Counted from the first letter of the stretch, positions 17,211 to 31,202 are shown. The stretch is 64,000 bases of DNA from Paenibacillus wynnii (GCF_000757885.1 NZ_JQCR01000003.1:372001-436000); one strand, 5' to 3'. Program-made: numbers and translations. The notes: generated by a model from the sequence alone, not told the origin.

Positions 17211-19685
17211 TTAAATAAACAGATTAATACCGGATTGATCTGCCTTACCGAGATAGTAGCCAACACCGCCGATTTTTACGCCTTCTATAAACTCTTCTTC
17301 TGTAATCCCCATCACATCCATTGACATAGAACAAGCAACCACTTCAACACCTTGTTGAATTGCAGTTTGAATTAATTCTTCCAAGGACGAAATGTTTTTA
17401 CCCTTCATGACACCGCGTATCATTTTTGTACCTAGTCCCAGCATGTTCATCTTCGATATCGTCAGCTTTTGACTGCCGCGGGGCATCATAGCCCCAAACA
17501 TACGCCCAATAAAGTTTTTTGATACAGGTACTTTCTCAGACTTTCTGATCACGTTTAATCCCCAGAATGTGAAGAACATGGTCACTTTTTTTCCGCTGGA
17601 TGCAGCTCCGTTAGCAATAATAAAGGATGCTATGGCTTTGTCGAGATCCCCACTGAACACCACCATAGAGGTGCCCTCCGAGCGGGTCGCTGTCAATTCC
17701 GCGGCAACAGGAACAATAGGGGTTCCTTTTCTTATAAAAGCCTCAGTCATACCGCTTTTCGTCTTACCTACATTAATCAACTGATTCCCCGACATTCGTG
17801 CCCAAGGTATAATATCTTCATAAAAACCGGGATCCGATGCTGTTACGTGTAACACTTGACCGTTTTCCAGCCGATCTATCTGTTGCTTGACTTGAATGAG
17901 CGGGCCAGGGCAACACAATCCACAAACATCTAATTCAGAATCAGCACGTAACTCGTTTTCTTGCTGCTCAACGGCTACAGCTGATTCTTGTCTATAAACT
18001 GTAGACTTCGGCACCGTCAAAGGTTTTGTATTATTGGTTGGCGTATAAGTGGCCATTTTATAGGTCTTATAACCGCCGGTTAAATTTCGAACATTATATC
18101 CCTTTTGCTGTAAAATTCGCGAGGCAGTATAACCTCTCAAACCAACTTGACAATATACCCAAATCTCTTTAGTGGAATCCAATTCACTTAGACGTGAGCG
18201 GAGTTCATCCACGGGAATAAGTATAGAACCGGGAATGTGGCCATTATTGTGCTCAATCTCAGAACGTACGTCCACCAGAATTGTCTTCTGAGGGTCACGG
18301 GTATTCAAGTCTTGGGGAACAAACACTTCCGTTCTGCCTGCAAGTATATTTTCCGCAGTATAGCCGGCCATATTAACAGGATCTTTTGCAGATGAATAGG
18401 GTGGGGCGTAGGAAAGCTCAAGCTCGGTCATATCGTGGACGGTTCCCCGGAAGTGAATAACGGTTGCAATATCATCAATACGCTTATCCACTCCGCCAGA
18501 CCCTACAGCTTGGGCGCCTAGTACAGTGCCTGTATTATCAAAGAGTAGCTTTATTGTAAGGGGTGTAGCACCTGGATAATACGAAGCATGAGAATTTGGA
18601 TGAACATAAGCTACCTTGTAGGGAATTCCCAATCTCTGAAGAGTTTTCTCGTTGTTACCAGTAGCTGCTCCCGTCAAACCGAATACTTTAATAATCGATG
18701 TTCCTAGTGAACCTTTATATGTCACTCCCAAACCGCATACATTATCCGCAGCAATTCGCCCTTGTTTATTGGCGGGGCCAGCTAAAGGGATAGCGGTCTT
18801 GTTTCCATTAATGAAATCGACGACTTGTATCGCATCACCTACAGCAAACACGCCATCTAAATTAGTTTCTAACTTTTCATTCACGATGATGTGACCTCTA
18901 GAAGTGAGTTCTATTCCGCTATCCTTTAAAAAGGAGGTGTCAGGCGTAACGCCAATAGCCAAAATAACCATATCCGTATCTAACGTTGTTCCGCCGGCTA
19001 ACTCGACTTGAATTTGTTCACCTATTTCCTTGAATGCTTTTGCACTTTCTGAGAAGAGCAGATTGACGCCATGTTGTTCTAGTTCTTGGGCCAACACATG
19101 GGACATTTCGATATCGAACGGCGCCAAAAGCTGGGGATCGGCTTGAACCAAGGTGACATCCAGTCCAACCTCTTTAAGATTTTCTGCCATTTCCACCCCG
19201 ATGAATCCACCGCCTATAACAATAGCCGATTTCGAATTTGTTTCGGTTACGCGTTTTTTTATACGATCCGTGTCTGCTATGTTACGCAATGTGTATATCT
19301 TGGAACTATCAATGCCGGGTAACGCAGGACGTATAGGTTTTGCGCCGGGTGCTAAAATGAGGTAATCATAACTTTCGTCGTAAATACCGCGTTCAATGCT
19401 GTTAACACGCACTGTTTTGGAAACAGGGTCGATACGAGTGACTTCACTTTTTGTGCGAATATCAAGATTAAAGCGATTGTACATGGCTTCCGGAGTCTGT
19501 ACGATTAGTTTGGAGCGGTCCTTAATTGAATCGCCAATATAGTAAGGTAACCCGCAATTGGCAAAAGAAATGTGTTCATCGCGCTCAAACATCACAATAT
19601 GTGCTTCTTCATCCAACCGGCGCAGACGTGCAGCGGCTGAAGCGCCACCAGCAACTCCGCCGACAATCAGAACTTTCTTACTCAT
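17211..19685 (-). CDS. CoA-disulfide reductase / rhodanese / TusA / DsrE fusion
   Basis: An 824-residue four-part protein. Residues 1-450 are a FAD/NAD pyridine nucleotide-disulfide oxidoreductase of the CoA-disulfide-reductase type (GGVAGGASAAARLRR, and the single redox Cys in FANCGLPYYIGD). Residues about 465-550 are a rhodanese with active Cys in VYCQVGLRGY. Residues about 600-665 are a TusA-like domain with the CPGP motif in DVCGLCCPGPLIQ. The last 150 residues are DsrE/F/PrkE-like (VVFSGDLDKAIASF and a Cys in VACSMSMDVMG). Together these can pass a persulfide along one chain and reduce CoA or polysulfide disulfides with NAD(P)H. It is cytoplasmic and in operon with an ArsR-type gene whose stop overlaps its start by 4 bp. 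Confidence 0.9.
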   Translation of the reverse strand: MSKKVLIVGGVAGGASAAARLRRLDEEAHIVMFERDEHISFANCGLPYYIGDSIKDRSKLIVQTPEAMYNRFNLDIRTKSEVTRIDPVSKTVRVNSIERGIYDESYDYLILAPGAKPIRPALPGIDSSKIYTLRNIADTDRIKKRVTETNSKSAIVIGGGFIGVEMAENLKEVGLDVTLVQADPQLLAPFDIEMSHVLAQELEQHGVNLLFSESAKAFKEIGEQIQVELAGGTTLDTDMVILAIGVTPDTSFLKDSGIELTSRGHIIVNEKLETNLDGVFAVGDAIQVVDFINGNKTAIPLAGPANKQGRIAADNVCGLGVTYKGSLGTSIIKVFGLTGAATGNNEKTLQRLGIPYKVAYVHPNSHASYYPGATPLTIKLLFDNTGTVLGAQAVGSGGVDKRIDDIATVIHFRGTVHDMTELELSYAPPYSSAKDPVNMAGYTAENILAGRTEVFVPQDLNTRDPQKTILVDVRSEIEHNNGHIPGSILIPVDELRSRLSELDSTKEIWVYCQVGLRGYTASRILQQKGYNVRNLTGGYKTYKMATYTPTNNTKPLTVPKSTVYRQESAVAVEQQENELRADSELDVCGLCCPGPLIQVKQQIDRLENGQVLHVTASDPGFYEDIIPWARMSGNQLINVGKTKSGMTEAFIRKGTPIVPVAAELTATRSEGTSMVVFSGDLDKAIASFIIANGAASSGKKVTMFFTFWGLNVIRKSEKVPVSKNFIGRMFGAMMPRGSQKLTISKMNMLGLGTKMIRGVMKGKNISSLEELIQTAIQQGVEVVACSMSMDVMGITEEEFIEGVKIGGVGYYLGKADQSGINLFI

Positions 19686-19972
19686 AAATGATCCTCCCCG
19701 AAGAAAACTTGAATTAGTTGTTTTACTCTGACGTCAGCAATGGTGTAGTTGACTTCGAGTCCATTACGTTCGGTTTTGACAACGCCGAAGTTGCGAAGTT
19801 TTTGCAAATGCTGGGACACTGTGGACTGAGGGAGATGCAAACATTCCTGCATATATCCAACGTTGCAAGAACCTTTCATCAGAAGTCCTTTCACAATACA
19901 CAACCGAACCGGATGAGCTAGGGCCTTCAAAATGTCAGAGGCCTCATTAAATTGTTCAAAATCATTATCCAC
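19682..19972 (-). CDS. ArsR-family repressor, probably redox or persulfide sensing
   Basis: A 96-residue winged-helix protein starting with GTG behind TAAAGGAGGA. It shows DILKALAHPVRLCIVKGLL and the recognition helix LPQSTVSQHLQKLRNFGVV. Cysteines are C26 (RLCIV), C36 (GSCNV) and C44 (ECLHL). No ELCVCDL metal site is present. Cys residues near these positions sense persulfide in the SqrR/BigR branch, although the exact pair used there is not certain here. It is co-transcribed with the sulfur-relay fusion gene, which supports control by sulfane sulfur. An inverted repeat in its promoter (20003-20024) is the likely operator. Confidence 0.8.
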   Translation of the reverse strand: MDNDFEQFNEASDILKALAHPVRLCIVKGLLMKGSCNVGYMQECLHLPQSTVSQHLQKLRNFGVVKTERNGLEVNYTIADVRVKQLIQVFFGEDHL

Positions 19973-20002
19973 GGTGAGCGTCCTCCTTTAATTCAACATC
20001 AC

Positions 20003-20024
20003 TATATCTCAATATTACGATATA
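20003..20024. promoter_or_regulatory. Inverted repeat, likely ArsR-type operator
   Basis: TATATC - 10 bp - GATATA forms a 22-bp dyad 31 bp upstream of the ArsR-type start codon, within the expected promoter. Size and AT-rich arms fit ArsR-family operators. Confidence 0.55.
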
Positions 20025-20033
20025 ACGATTTAA

Positions 20034-20677
20034 AAAACAAGTCAGGATAATTTCGCTCGAATTATTGGACCTAATGGAATAGAGAATGGAAAGAAAAACC
20101 TTGATTTTATTTCTTACTTACGTGATAACCAGTACGGAGTTTTAGAATCGGTTATATCGAAGTGTGGCGAGGAGCTTATAGAGATCCAGACCCCATGGGG
20201 AGAATACTATGCATCTGTGTTTAAACGTGTTTCTGGTGAGCAGATTAACAATACCGATTTTTGTGATACCATTTTGTACAGCTATGGAAAAGCTCTAGAA
20301 AGGCTCCATCTTTTATCTAGTCGATACACACCCGATAACACTCAAAGATGGTCATATAGTGATGTTTTAGATTGCATCCATGATAAATTAATAGACATTC
20401 CGGATGAGGCAGCAGCATTAATGAAACGAAATTATTACGAGATTATTTTGCATCGATCCCCAAATCGAAAAGTAATTATGGATTGATTCATTATGACTTT
20501 GAATTTGATAATGTATTTTACGATGACGAATCCACAACATGTAATATAATTGATTTTGATGATGCTATGTATCACTGGTATGCAATGGATATCGAACTGA
20601 CGCTAGATAGTTTGCAGGATTGTATTCCACATGAAATTTATAATACCTCAAAAGATTTTGAAGGGGAGAGAGTATGA
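20034..20677 (+). pseudogene. Broken aminoglycoside/homoserine-kinase-type phosphotransferase
   Basis: Two pieces in different frames make one protein. The first (20034-20486) reads LDFISYLRDNQYG, then CGEELIEIQTPWGEYYASVFK and GKALERLHLLSSRY. The second (20483-20677) holds the catalytic Brenner-type motif IHYDFEFDNVFYDD and the metal-binding IIDFDDAMYHWYAMD. They are joined by a frameshift near 20480. The N-terminal ATP lobe and the C-terminal helices are also missing. Homologues phosphorylate aminoglycosides, homoserine or choline. The last 4 bp overlap the next gene. Confidence 0.8.
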
Positions 20678-21360
20678 TGAAAGTAGCAGAGGGTGTTGCG
20701 ATTATCCCAATAAATATAGGTAATATAACTTTAAACCCTACATTAATTTGGGACGAAAACATGGCTATATTAATTGATACAGGAATGCCAGGCCAAGATA
20801 AACAGATTATAGATGGGATTGAAAGAGTAGGGACACCCTTTGATCGTTTGAAATCAGTAATACTTACCCACCAGGATATTGATCATATAGGAAGTTTGCC
20901 AGCCTTAATTGATCATTCAGGAAATAACTTAACGGTGTATGCTCATGAATTGGACAAGCCTTTTATTGAAGGGAAACAACCACTACTAAAATTAGATTTA
21001 CCTGAAGACTTGCAACATTTAGTACATAATCTTCCTATAGTAAAAGTGGACCGAATATTGAATGAAGGGGATGTGCTCCCCTTTTTTGGCGGCGTTCATG
21101 TGATATTTACCCCAGGGCACACTCCAGGTCATATTAGTCTTTACTTAAAACAACATAAAATTCTCATTGCAGGTGATGCATTGTATTGCGATAAGGGCGA
21201 CTTAAAACCCCCTACAAGCCGGACTACACTTGACCTAGTTGCTGCACAAAAGTCTGTATCCAAATTTCTGGATTTTGATATCCATACTGTTATCTGTTTT
21301 CATGGAGGTCTGTGTACGAACAACGTTAAAGAGCAACTCCGAGGATTAGTTATATTGTAA
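20674..21360 (+). CDS. Metallo-beta-lactamase-fold hydrolase
   Basis: A 228-residue MBL-fold enzyme. The metal-site signature is LTHQDIDHIGS (HxDxDH form with Gln after the first His), then TPGHTPGHISLYL, AGDALYCDKGD and a final His in VICFHGG. The ribosome site is GGGGAGAG. MBL hydrolases of this size cleave lactones, thioesters or phosphodiesters; substrate unknown. It follows the broken phosphotransferase with a 4-bp overlap, so the two may once have formed a resistance or detoxification operon. Confidence 0.82.
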   Translation: MMKVAEGVAIIPINIGNITLNPTLIWDENMAILIDTGMPGQDKQIIDGIERVGTPFDRLKSVILTHQDIDHIGSLPALIDHSGNNLTVYAHELDKPFIEGKQPLLKLDLPEDLQHLVHNLPIVKVDRILNEGDVLPFFGGVHVIFTPGHTPGHISLYLKQHKILIAGDALYCDKGDLKPPTSRTTLDLVAAQKSVSKFLDFDIHTVICFHGGLCTNNVKEQLRGLVIL

Positions 21361-21875
21361 TAATGAGGGAGAGATATCCCATGAGGAACAGCAAATTATC
21401 TAAATGTAAAAATCAAACGACAAGCAAAATACTATCCTAATTTCAGCGGTACTACTCATTGGCGGTATCTTTGCACCTTTTCTTCACACGCAAACTGCTG
21501 CTGTAGACACTACATCTACTATTACTACTGAATCGAGTTTATCCACCAGTAATATAAAGCTTCTATGGCAAAAGTTTGACCCAGACATTTGGGATACTAC
21601 TAATAAAGACCTTCACTCAAATATCAGCTGCTAAAGTTGTATGAGTCTTGATGCCAGAAATATATGCATTAGCTCTACAACACTTAAAGTACTGGAATAT
21701 TCTAAGTGTTGTTATTGTTACTTAATGAGTGTAGTATTACAGATCCAGTCATTACTATTGATTGGTGAGCACGCTGGAATATATTACAACTTGTTTGATG
21801 GTGACAAACGTGATATATTATTACTCCGGCCAAGAAATGTTGATGCCGAGCTCGAAAAGAAGTTGATAAAAGAGC
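21361..21875 (+). pseudogene. Remnants of small secreted and membrane proteins
   Basis: An ATG at 21381 with a GAGGGAGAG ribosome site begins a short peptide that hits a stop at about 21438. One frame over, a signal-peptide-like stretch (TILISAVLLIGGIFAPFLH) continues to a stop near 21634. A second short piece (PEIYALALQHLKYWNILSV) and another frame open to 21898 follow. None forms an intact gene of known family. The segment reads as one or two decayed small genes between the MBL gene and the rRNA promoter. Confidence 0.35.
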
Positions 21876-22086
21876 TTGCATTACACGGTTGGATATGATA
21901 TATTATAAGAGTTGCTGGTGAGACATTAACCGCCGACAACGAGAACTTGATCTTTGAAAACTGAACAACGAGTGAGTGGGATTTTACGAAAGTAAAATCC
22001 AAAATCATGGACTTCTTGAAGACCATGATTAGAGAATTTTTTAATTCTCGTCAGATGTTTCAAAATGAGCAATCGCTCTTTCTAAA
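21876..22086 (+). promoter_or_regulatory. rRNA operon promoter and leader
   Basis: A -35-like TTGCAT (21876-21881) and -10-like TATATT (21899-21904) are 17 bp apart. The leader carries a boxA-like GATCTTTGAAAACTG near 21950-21964, which recurs in the spacer near 23824, and three hairpins in a row (GGATTTTAC/GTAAAATCC, AATCATGG/CCATGATT, AGAGAATT/AATTCTC). These fit anti-termination and RNase III processing of the precursor. Confidence 0.6.
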
Positions 22087-26886
<4,800 letters not shown>

Positions 26887-26941
26887 AATATCTAAACGCA
26901 GATTTGTTTCGGATTCAGTTTTCAGGCGATTAAGCCTGCCG

Positions 26942-27058
26942 TTTGGTGGCGATAGCGGAGGGGTTCCACGCGTACCCATCCCGAACACGACCGTTAAGAC
27001 CTCCAGCGCCGATGGTACTTGGACCGAAGGGTCCTGGGAGAGTAGGACGTTGCCAAGC
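26942..27058 (+). rRNA. 5S ribosomal RNA
   Basis: Begins TTTGGTGGCGATAGCGG and ends GGACGTTGCCAAGC, about 117 nt. Contains the conserved CCCGAACACGACCGTTAAG and GCGCCGATGGTA segments. It follows the 23S gene by 55 bp. Confidence 0.95.
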
Positions 27059-27062
27059 ACAG

Positions 27063-27100
27063 GAAAAAAGCATGACCCTAATGGGTCATGCTTTTTTGTT
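27063..27100 (+). terminator. rRNA operon terminator
   Basis: Perfect stem AAAAGCATGACCC / GGGTCATGCTTTT with a 4-nt loop and a run of Ts, directly after 5S. No tRNA genes follow. Confidence 0.95.
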
Positions 27101-27211
27101 TATGTATAAAGATCAGACGATATGGATTAAAGTGCCCTGATTTATTGAATTAATAGTACGTTTCGTGGATATGTTAATGCTACAGAAAGTTATATAGAAG
27201 GAGGGAATAAC

Positions 27212-27406
27212 ATGATCAATTATGACAATCTCGGACCCGGCGTTGAGCCAATTCCAGAACCGGATAAAAGTGAGGAAGGACGTGAAGGACTTAAGGGCCT
27301 GGATGAAGTTGTTGGAGGCATTATGGATAATGTGCAAATGGCTTTAATCGGCAATGAGAAATCTGATTTGAATGCAGATCGGAACACCCCAAACCAAGAA
27401 GATTAA
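27212..27406 (+). CDS. Small acidic protein, unknown
   Basis: A 64-residue protein with a strong ribosome site (GAAGGAGGG). It is acidic and rich in Pro, Gly, Glu and Asp, and lacks Cys and membrane segments: MINYDNLGPGVEPIPEPD, then a helix-like DEVVGGIMDNVQMALIG and a polar tail. I do not recognise a family. Short acidic proteins like this are common in spore formers, but a spore role is only a guess. Confidence 0.6.
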   Translation: MINYDNLGPGVEPIPEPDKSEEGREGLKGLDEVVGGIMDNVQMALIGNEKSDLNADRNTPNQED

Positions 27407-27415
27407 AGAAGAAAG

Positions 27416-27467
27416 AGGGCATTCCATCACCCATGTATAATGGTGTCGGAATACCCTTTAGCTTTTG
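27416..27467 (+). terminator. Probable terminator after the small acidic protein
   Basis: Imperfect 15-bp hairpin (GGGCATTCCATCACC / GGTGTCGGAATACCC) followed by TTTAGCTTTT. Confidence 0.55.
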
Positions 27468-27526
27468 ACATATGACTAAGACTTGATTTTTAGTGCTCTA
27501 TAATATGCTGACTTAAAAACTTTGGA

Positions 27527-29389
27527 TTACTTCAACTTCCATAAGGCCGGAGTTGTAGCAGGTTCCCATCCCTGTAGGGAGGTATGGGTTTGAAGGCAAG
27601 TATAAGTTTTTCCACTGTAGGATACAGTATCGCCTACTTTATAAGCGACTCCAGCCGTCCAGGTATTAACCCCCGGAGTCGCGGTAGCGGTCGGTGTTGG
27701 AGATAGCGTAGGAGTTGGCGTTGTTGTTGGTGTTGGTGTGGATGTTGCTGAAGGCGTAGGGGTAGCGGTTCCGCTTACACCTAAGAACTTCCAAGGACCG
27801 TCAGCACCACTGAGGTCCGGACGGTCCCCTTGTGTCCACCACTTGGCTTCATAAAGGATCCCGTTATAGATAACACGTTGTCCAATAGTATACACAGCTG
27901 TGGAATTCCAGGTTGTTGTGGTTCCTTGTGTCGGTGTAGGTGTTGGAGACGCAGTTGCAGTTGCTGTTGGAGTAGCAGACGGTGTTGGTGAAGGTGTCGC
28001 TGTGGCAGCAGGTGTAGGAGTTGGTGTAATTACTACCCCGCCGCCCAGATCGCTGCTCAGCTTGTTCTGCAAGGTTCTGTTACGGTCGCCGCTGGTCTCC
28101 CAGAACATGACTCCTGCCAATCCCTTGGATTTCACGTAACTTGTCTTATATCCAAAGGATTCTGTGTCATCATAGCTGATATAGGTTTGGGTGGCGGGAT
28201 TATACAGATAAGGGACTTTGGATACATTATTCCAGTACCGGGTATAGCCGTTTTTATTGATGTAATTGGCTTCCAGATCGTTGAAATCATAGCTGCCCTT
28301 CTCCCAAGTTCCCGTGGAGGATAAACCGGAGGATACTTGATATTGTCCATTTCCCGAACTTGGAGCTCCACCCCAACCTCGGCCGTAGAAAGGCATTCCT
28401 AGAACGAGTTTGCTTGCAGGTACCCCATTTTGCAGATAGCTGGTTACCGCCTTATCGATATTGTAATTTGCAGGTTCTGTTAAACCTGTTCCAGCAGTTG
28501 CAGGGTCATAATATAAAGGCGCGTTGTGTCCAGTGGTGGTGTTCCAGCTCCCATTAAAATCATAGGTCATAATATTGATCCAATCGACAACAGAAGAGAT
28601 GCCTGCAAGATTATTGTTCTGAATGTAAGCGGGGCCTGCACCGGAAGCGATGGTTAGCAGGTAGGTTTTACCGTCAGTGGTACCGGCTGCATTCAGCTTC
28701 TCACGGATTTTTTGGAGCAGCAGTACATAGTTCCCTTTGTCTTCCGGACGGTAGCTGTTCCCTGCAAGACCGCCGCTTACGGGGTATTCCCAGTCCAGGT
28801 CAACGCCATCCATTTGATACTTGCGAATAAAATCAACCGCTGAGTTGGCAAAAACCTCACGGGTTGCTGCCGTAGCGGCAACATCGGAGAACCGATTCGA
28901 CCAAGTCCATCCGCCAACGGAGATTACTGTCTTCAATTTAGGATTTTTCTCTTTAAGCTTCCAAAGCTGCTTCAAGTTCCCTTTAATAGGATCGTCCCAT
29001 TTGTCATCTCCGAAGCTCTTTTGGGCATCAATCCATGGATCTCCCAAAACGATCGTACCGTTGGGAACGTTAATGGTCTGCCCTTGTTCATTCTGACAGG
29101 ACCATGTTACCGGGTTGGGACCGGTCGGATCTGAATTACCGTGAATCCCATTCCAGCAGATATCTGCAAAGGCGTAATTAATGACATTCATTTTTGTGGG
29201 GTCAATATCCGCTACATTAAATGCTCTGCCATAAGCAGCCCATGAGGCATAATAACCCACCAGCTTGTAATCAGTAGCTGCATGTGCCGATTTGACGTTT
29301 GTACCTAAGGAAGAGAATAGAGTTAAAACGAGTGCAACTACGATCCCTACCGCGAAATTCCTTCGTGTTCTGGTTTTCGTGAACAGCAT
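27527..29389 (-). CDS. Secreted GH18 chitinase with two chitin-binding modules
   Basis: A 620-residue secreted enzyme. The signal peptide (about residues 1-37) ends in SAHAA. Residues about 40-450 are a GH18 barrel with SVGGWTWS and the catalytic DGVDLDWEYP (E201 the acid). Two Pro/Thr/Ser-rich linkers separate two carbohydrate-binding modules of the CBM5/12 type (WNSTAVYTIGQRVIYNGILYE near 495-540 and WTAGVAYKVGDTVSYSGKTY near 575-620). It cleaves chitin outside the cell to chitooligosaccharides. It is a single-gene transcription unit. The linkers are encoded by repetitive ACC/CCT/GCA-type codons. Confidence 0.94.
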   Translation of the reverse strand: MLFTKTRTRRNFAVGIVVALVLTLFSSLGTNVKSAHAATDYKLVGYYASWAAYGRAFNVADIDPTKMNVINYAFADICWNGIHGNSDPTGPNPVTWSCQNEQGQTINVPNGTIVLGDPWIDAQKSFGDDKWDDPIKGNLKQLWKLKEKNPKLKTVISVGGWTWSNRFSDVAATAATREVFANSAVDFIRKYQMDGVDLDWEYPVSGGLAGNSYRPEDKGNYVLLLQKIREKLNAAGTTDGKTYLLTIASGAGPAYIQNNNLAGISSVVDWINIMTYDFNGSWNTTTGHNAPLYYDPATAGTGLTEPANYNIDKAVTSYLQNGVPASKLVLGMPFYGRGWGGAPSSGNGQYQVSSGLSSTGTWEKGSYDFNDLEANYINKNGYTRYWNNVSKVPYLYNPATQTYISYDDTESFGYKTSYVKSKGLAGVMFWETSGDRNRTLQNKLSSDLGGGVVITPTPTPAATATPSPTPSATPTATATASPTPTPTQGTTTTWNSTAVYTIGQRVIYNGILYEAKWWTQGDRPDLSGADGPWKFLGVSGTATPTPSATSTPTPTTTPTPTLSPTPTATATPGVNTWTAGVAYKVGDTVSYSGKTYTCLQTHTSLQGWEPATTPALWKLK

Positions 29390-29965
29390 TGCTTTTGAGC
29401 CTCCTTCGATTTTTCGGAATACCTCTCACACTCTTGAAAAATATTAACAGGTATTTGCTAGGACTCACTCATTAGCATAGGGAGGGAGAATAAATACATG
29501 AAGCGTGGAGGTACCTCTATTTTCTAGTAAATCCCAATATTTGGCTAGGGGGAAAATCTCAAGATGAAGGGGCAAAATCTTCAACACCAAGTTGCCATGA
29601 GCGGGGGACTTTCTGGTGTGTATAATGAATATCGTTGGAAACAACAAAAAAAGCCGCAAAAGGGCGGCTTTTCTGTTACTTAAGTACTTATCAATTAAGT
29701 GTTACTAATTCATTGTGTGGGGTGAAAAAAAGATTCAGACCCGTGGCTGCTGCATAGAGTACAATGACTCACGCTTCATAGGAACACTCACTTTTTAAGA
29801 TGTCATCTCTATGTAGTTCTATTTATCTTTTCATTTCCCTTCCCAATGAAATATTCATACGAGTTTCATAAATATAGTGAAAAAAACCTGAAAACTCTGT
29901 TACTCTGATAGAGTTGAAGTTTTTACATACAGAAACGTTTAAATAGATGAAGGAGTTTAATCTAA
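29390..29965. other. Intergenic region between the chitinase and cidA/lrgA-type gene
   Basis: Contains the chitinase ribosome site (revcomp of CCTCCTTCG near 29401), a terminator hairpin at 29645-29675 (AAAAGCCGC / GCGGCTTTT) and an inverted repeat AACTCT-11-AGAGTT at 29893-29915 just upstream of the CidA-like gene. An ATG at 29563 with AGGGGG upstream opens a 39-codon frame, but the terminator stem lies inside it, so it is probably not a gene. Confidence 0.5.
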
Positions 29966-30415
29966 ATGAAGATCATTCGCATCATTGCTCAGGTTGGGCT
30001 TTTATATTTGTTTTACTTAGCTGGTGACTATGTGCAAAAGCTGTTCCACCTACCGGTCCCGGGCAGTATTGTTGGGCTGCTGCTGCTTTTTATTTTGCTT
30101 TTGTGCAAGGTTGTGCCTGAGAGTTGGATTGAGAATGGAGCTGTCTCAGTGCTGTCGTATCTTCCTTTGTTTTTTATACCTGCAACAGCTGGGATCGTAG
30201 ACCACTTAGGGATTTTCAGCGGAAGAGGGTTGTTGTTAATTGCGATCCTCATCCTTAGTACAGCATTAACGATTGGAGCAGCAGCACATTCCAGTCAATG
30301 GCTGGCAGGTTGGGGTGCCAGAAGTACAAGAAGTACGAGAAGTATTGGAAGCACAAGAAATACTGCTAATTTAACAGGGGGCAGGAATTTAAGGGAAAAG
30401 GGGGAAGAAGTCTGA
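29966..30415 (+). CDS. CidA/LrgA-family holin-like protein
   Basis: A 149-residue membrane protein with four hydrophobic segments. It has the family pattern: LPVPGSIVGLLLLFILL, a polar loop with PESWIENGA, LPLFFIPATAGIVDHL, then a last segment. These proteins, with a partner of the LrgB type, control murein hydrolase activity or export of small acids. The C-terminal 35 residues are an unusual basic low-complexity tail (RSTRSTRSIGSTRNT) from a 9-bp repeat near 30321-30360. Its stop shares one base with the next start (TGATG). An inverted repeat lies about 50 bp upstream. Confidence 0.85.
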   Translation: MKIIRIIAQVGLLYLFYLAGDYVQKLFHLPVPGSIVGLLLLFILLLCKVVPESWIENGAVSVLSYLPLFFIPATAGIVDHLGIFSGRGLLLIAILILSTALTIGAAAHSSQWLAGWGARSTRSTRSIGSTRNTANLTGGRNLREKGEEV

Positions 30416-31104
30416 TGATTTTGACAGCAGCGGTGATTGTTTTAGTTACAGTAGGTATTTATCTCGTAATGTCCTTAATCTACAGACGTTTTCGCTTACC
30501 CGTATTGATGCCGGCATTGACTGCTACGTTTACTGTGGTAGTAATTCTTTTGTATTTCCGGATTCCCTATGACACCTATATGATCGGCGGGAAGTGGATA
30601 AATCAATTGCTGGGTCCTGCTGTTGTTTCTTTAGCGTATCCCTTATATAGGCAGCGTCATGTGCTGCGCCGTAATCTTCCTGCTATTCTAGGTGGAACTC
30701 TTACTGGCTTACTTGTAGGTATGTTCAGCGGAATATTGCTGGCTGTGGTCTCGGGATTTCCCAAATTATACATTCTGTCCTTGCTGCCAAAATCAATTAC
30801 TACCCCTGTAGCGATTCAAATATCGTCCAATCTAGGCGGGGAATCCTCCCTAACTTCCGTATTTGTGATGATTGCCGGGTTTACGGGAGCTATTGCTGGT
30901 CCTTATATCTTAAAGCTATTTAGAATCAAAGGCGCTGTTGGAATCGGGATCGGACTAGGAACAGCTTCGCATGCGCTGGGTACAGCCAAAGCGCTCGAAT
31001 ACGGAGAAGAATCAGTCTCCATGAGTTCAGTAGCGATGACTGTCTGTGCTATCGCGGGTTCTTGTGCAGCCCCTCTGGTAGTCTGGATGCTGTATCCTCA
31101 CTAA
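30415..31104 (+). CDS. LrgB-family membrane protein
   Basis: A 229-residue membrane protein with about seven hydrophobic segments. The family signature is visible: LGPAVVSLAYPLYRQ, LSLLPKSITTPVAIQISSNLGG, and IGLGTASHALGTAKALE. It pairs with the preceding CidA/LrgA protein by one-base overlap, so the two form the usual operon. Role: modulation of murein hydrolases, cell lysis or by-product transport. Confidence 0.9.
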   Translation: MILTAAVIVLVTVGIYLVMSLIYRRFRLPVLMPALTATFTVVVILLYFRIPYDTYMIGGKWINQLLGPAVVSLAYPLYRQRHVLRRNLPAILGGTLTGLLVGMFSGILLAVVSGFPKLYILSLLPKSITTPVAIQISSNLGGESSLTSVFVMIAGFTGAIAGPYILKLFRIKGAVGIGIGLGTASHALGTAKALEYGEESVSMSSVAMTVCAIAGSCAAPLVVWMLYPH

Positions 31105-31120
31105 GTATCACAACCTAAAA

Positions 31121-31159
31121 AGGGTGTCTCTTGGCCGATTGGCTTCAGAGGCACCCTAT
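31121..31159 (+). terminator. Terminator after the cidA-lrgB-type pair
   Basis: Stem AGGGTGTCTCT / AGAGGCACCCT with an inner GCC/GGC pairing, 16 bp after the stop codon. A tract of TATTTG follows. Confidence 0.75.
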
Positions 31160-31202
31160 TTGATTAGCAATAACTCTTATAAATTACTCTTATATTCGAA
31201 TA

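Noticed and set aside
29563..29682. 39-codon small gene
   Set aside because: Its 3' third is the terminator stem, and the composition is unremarkable.
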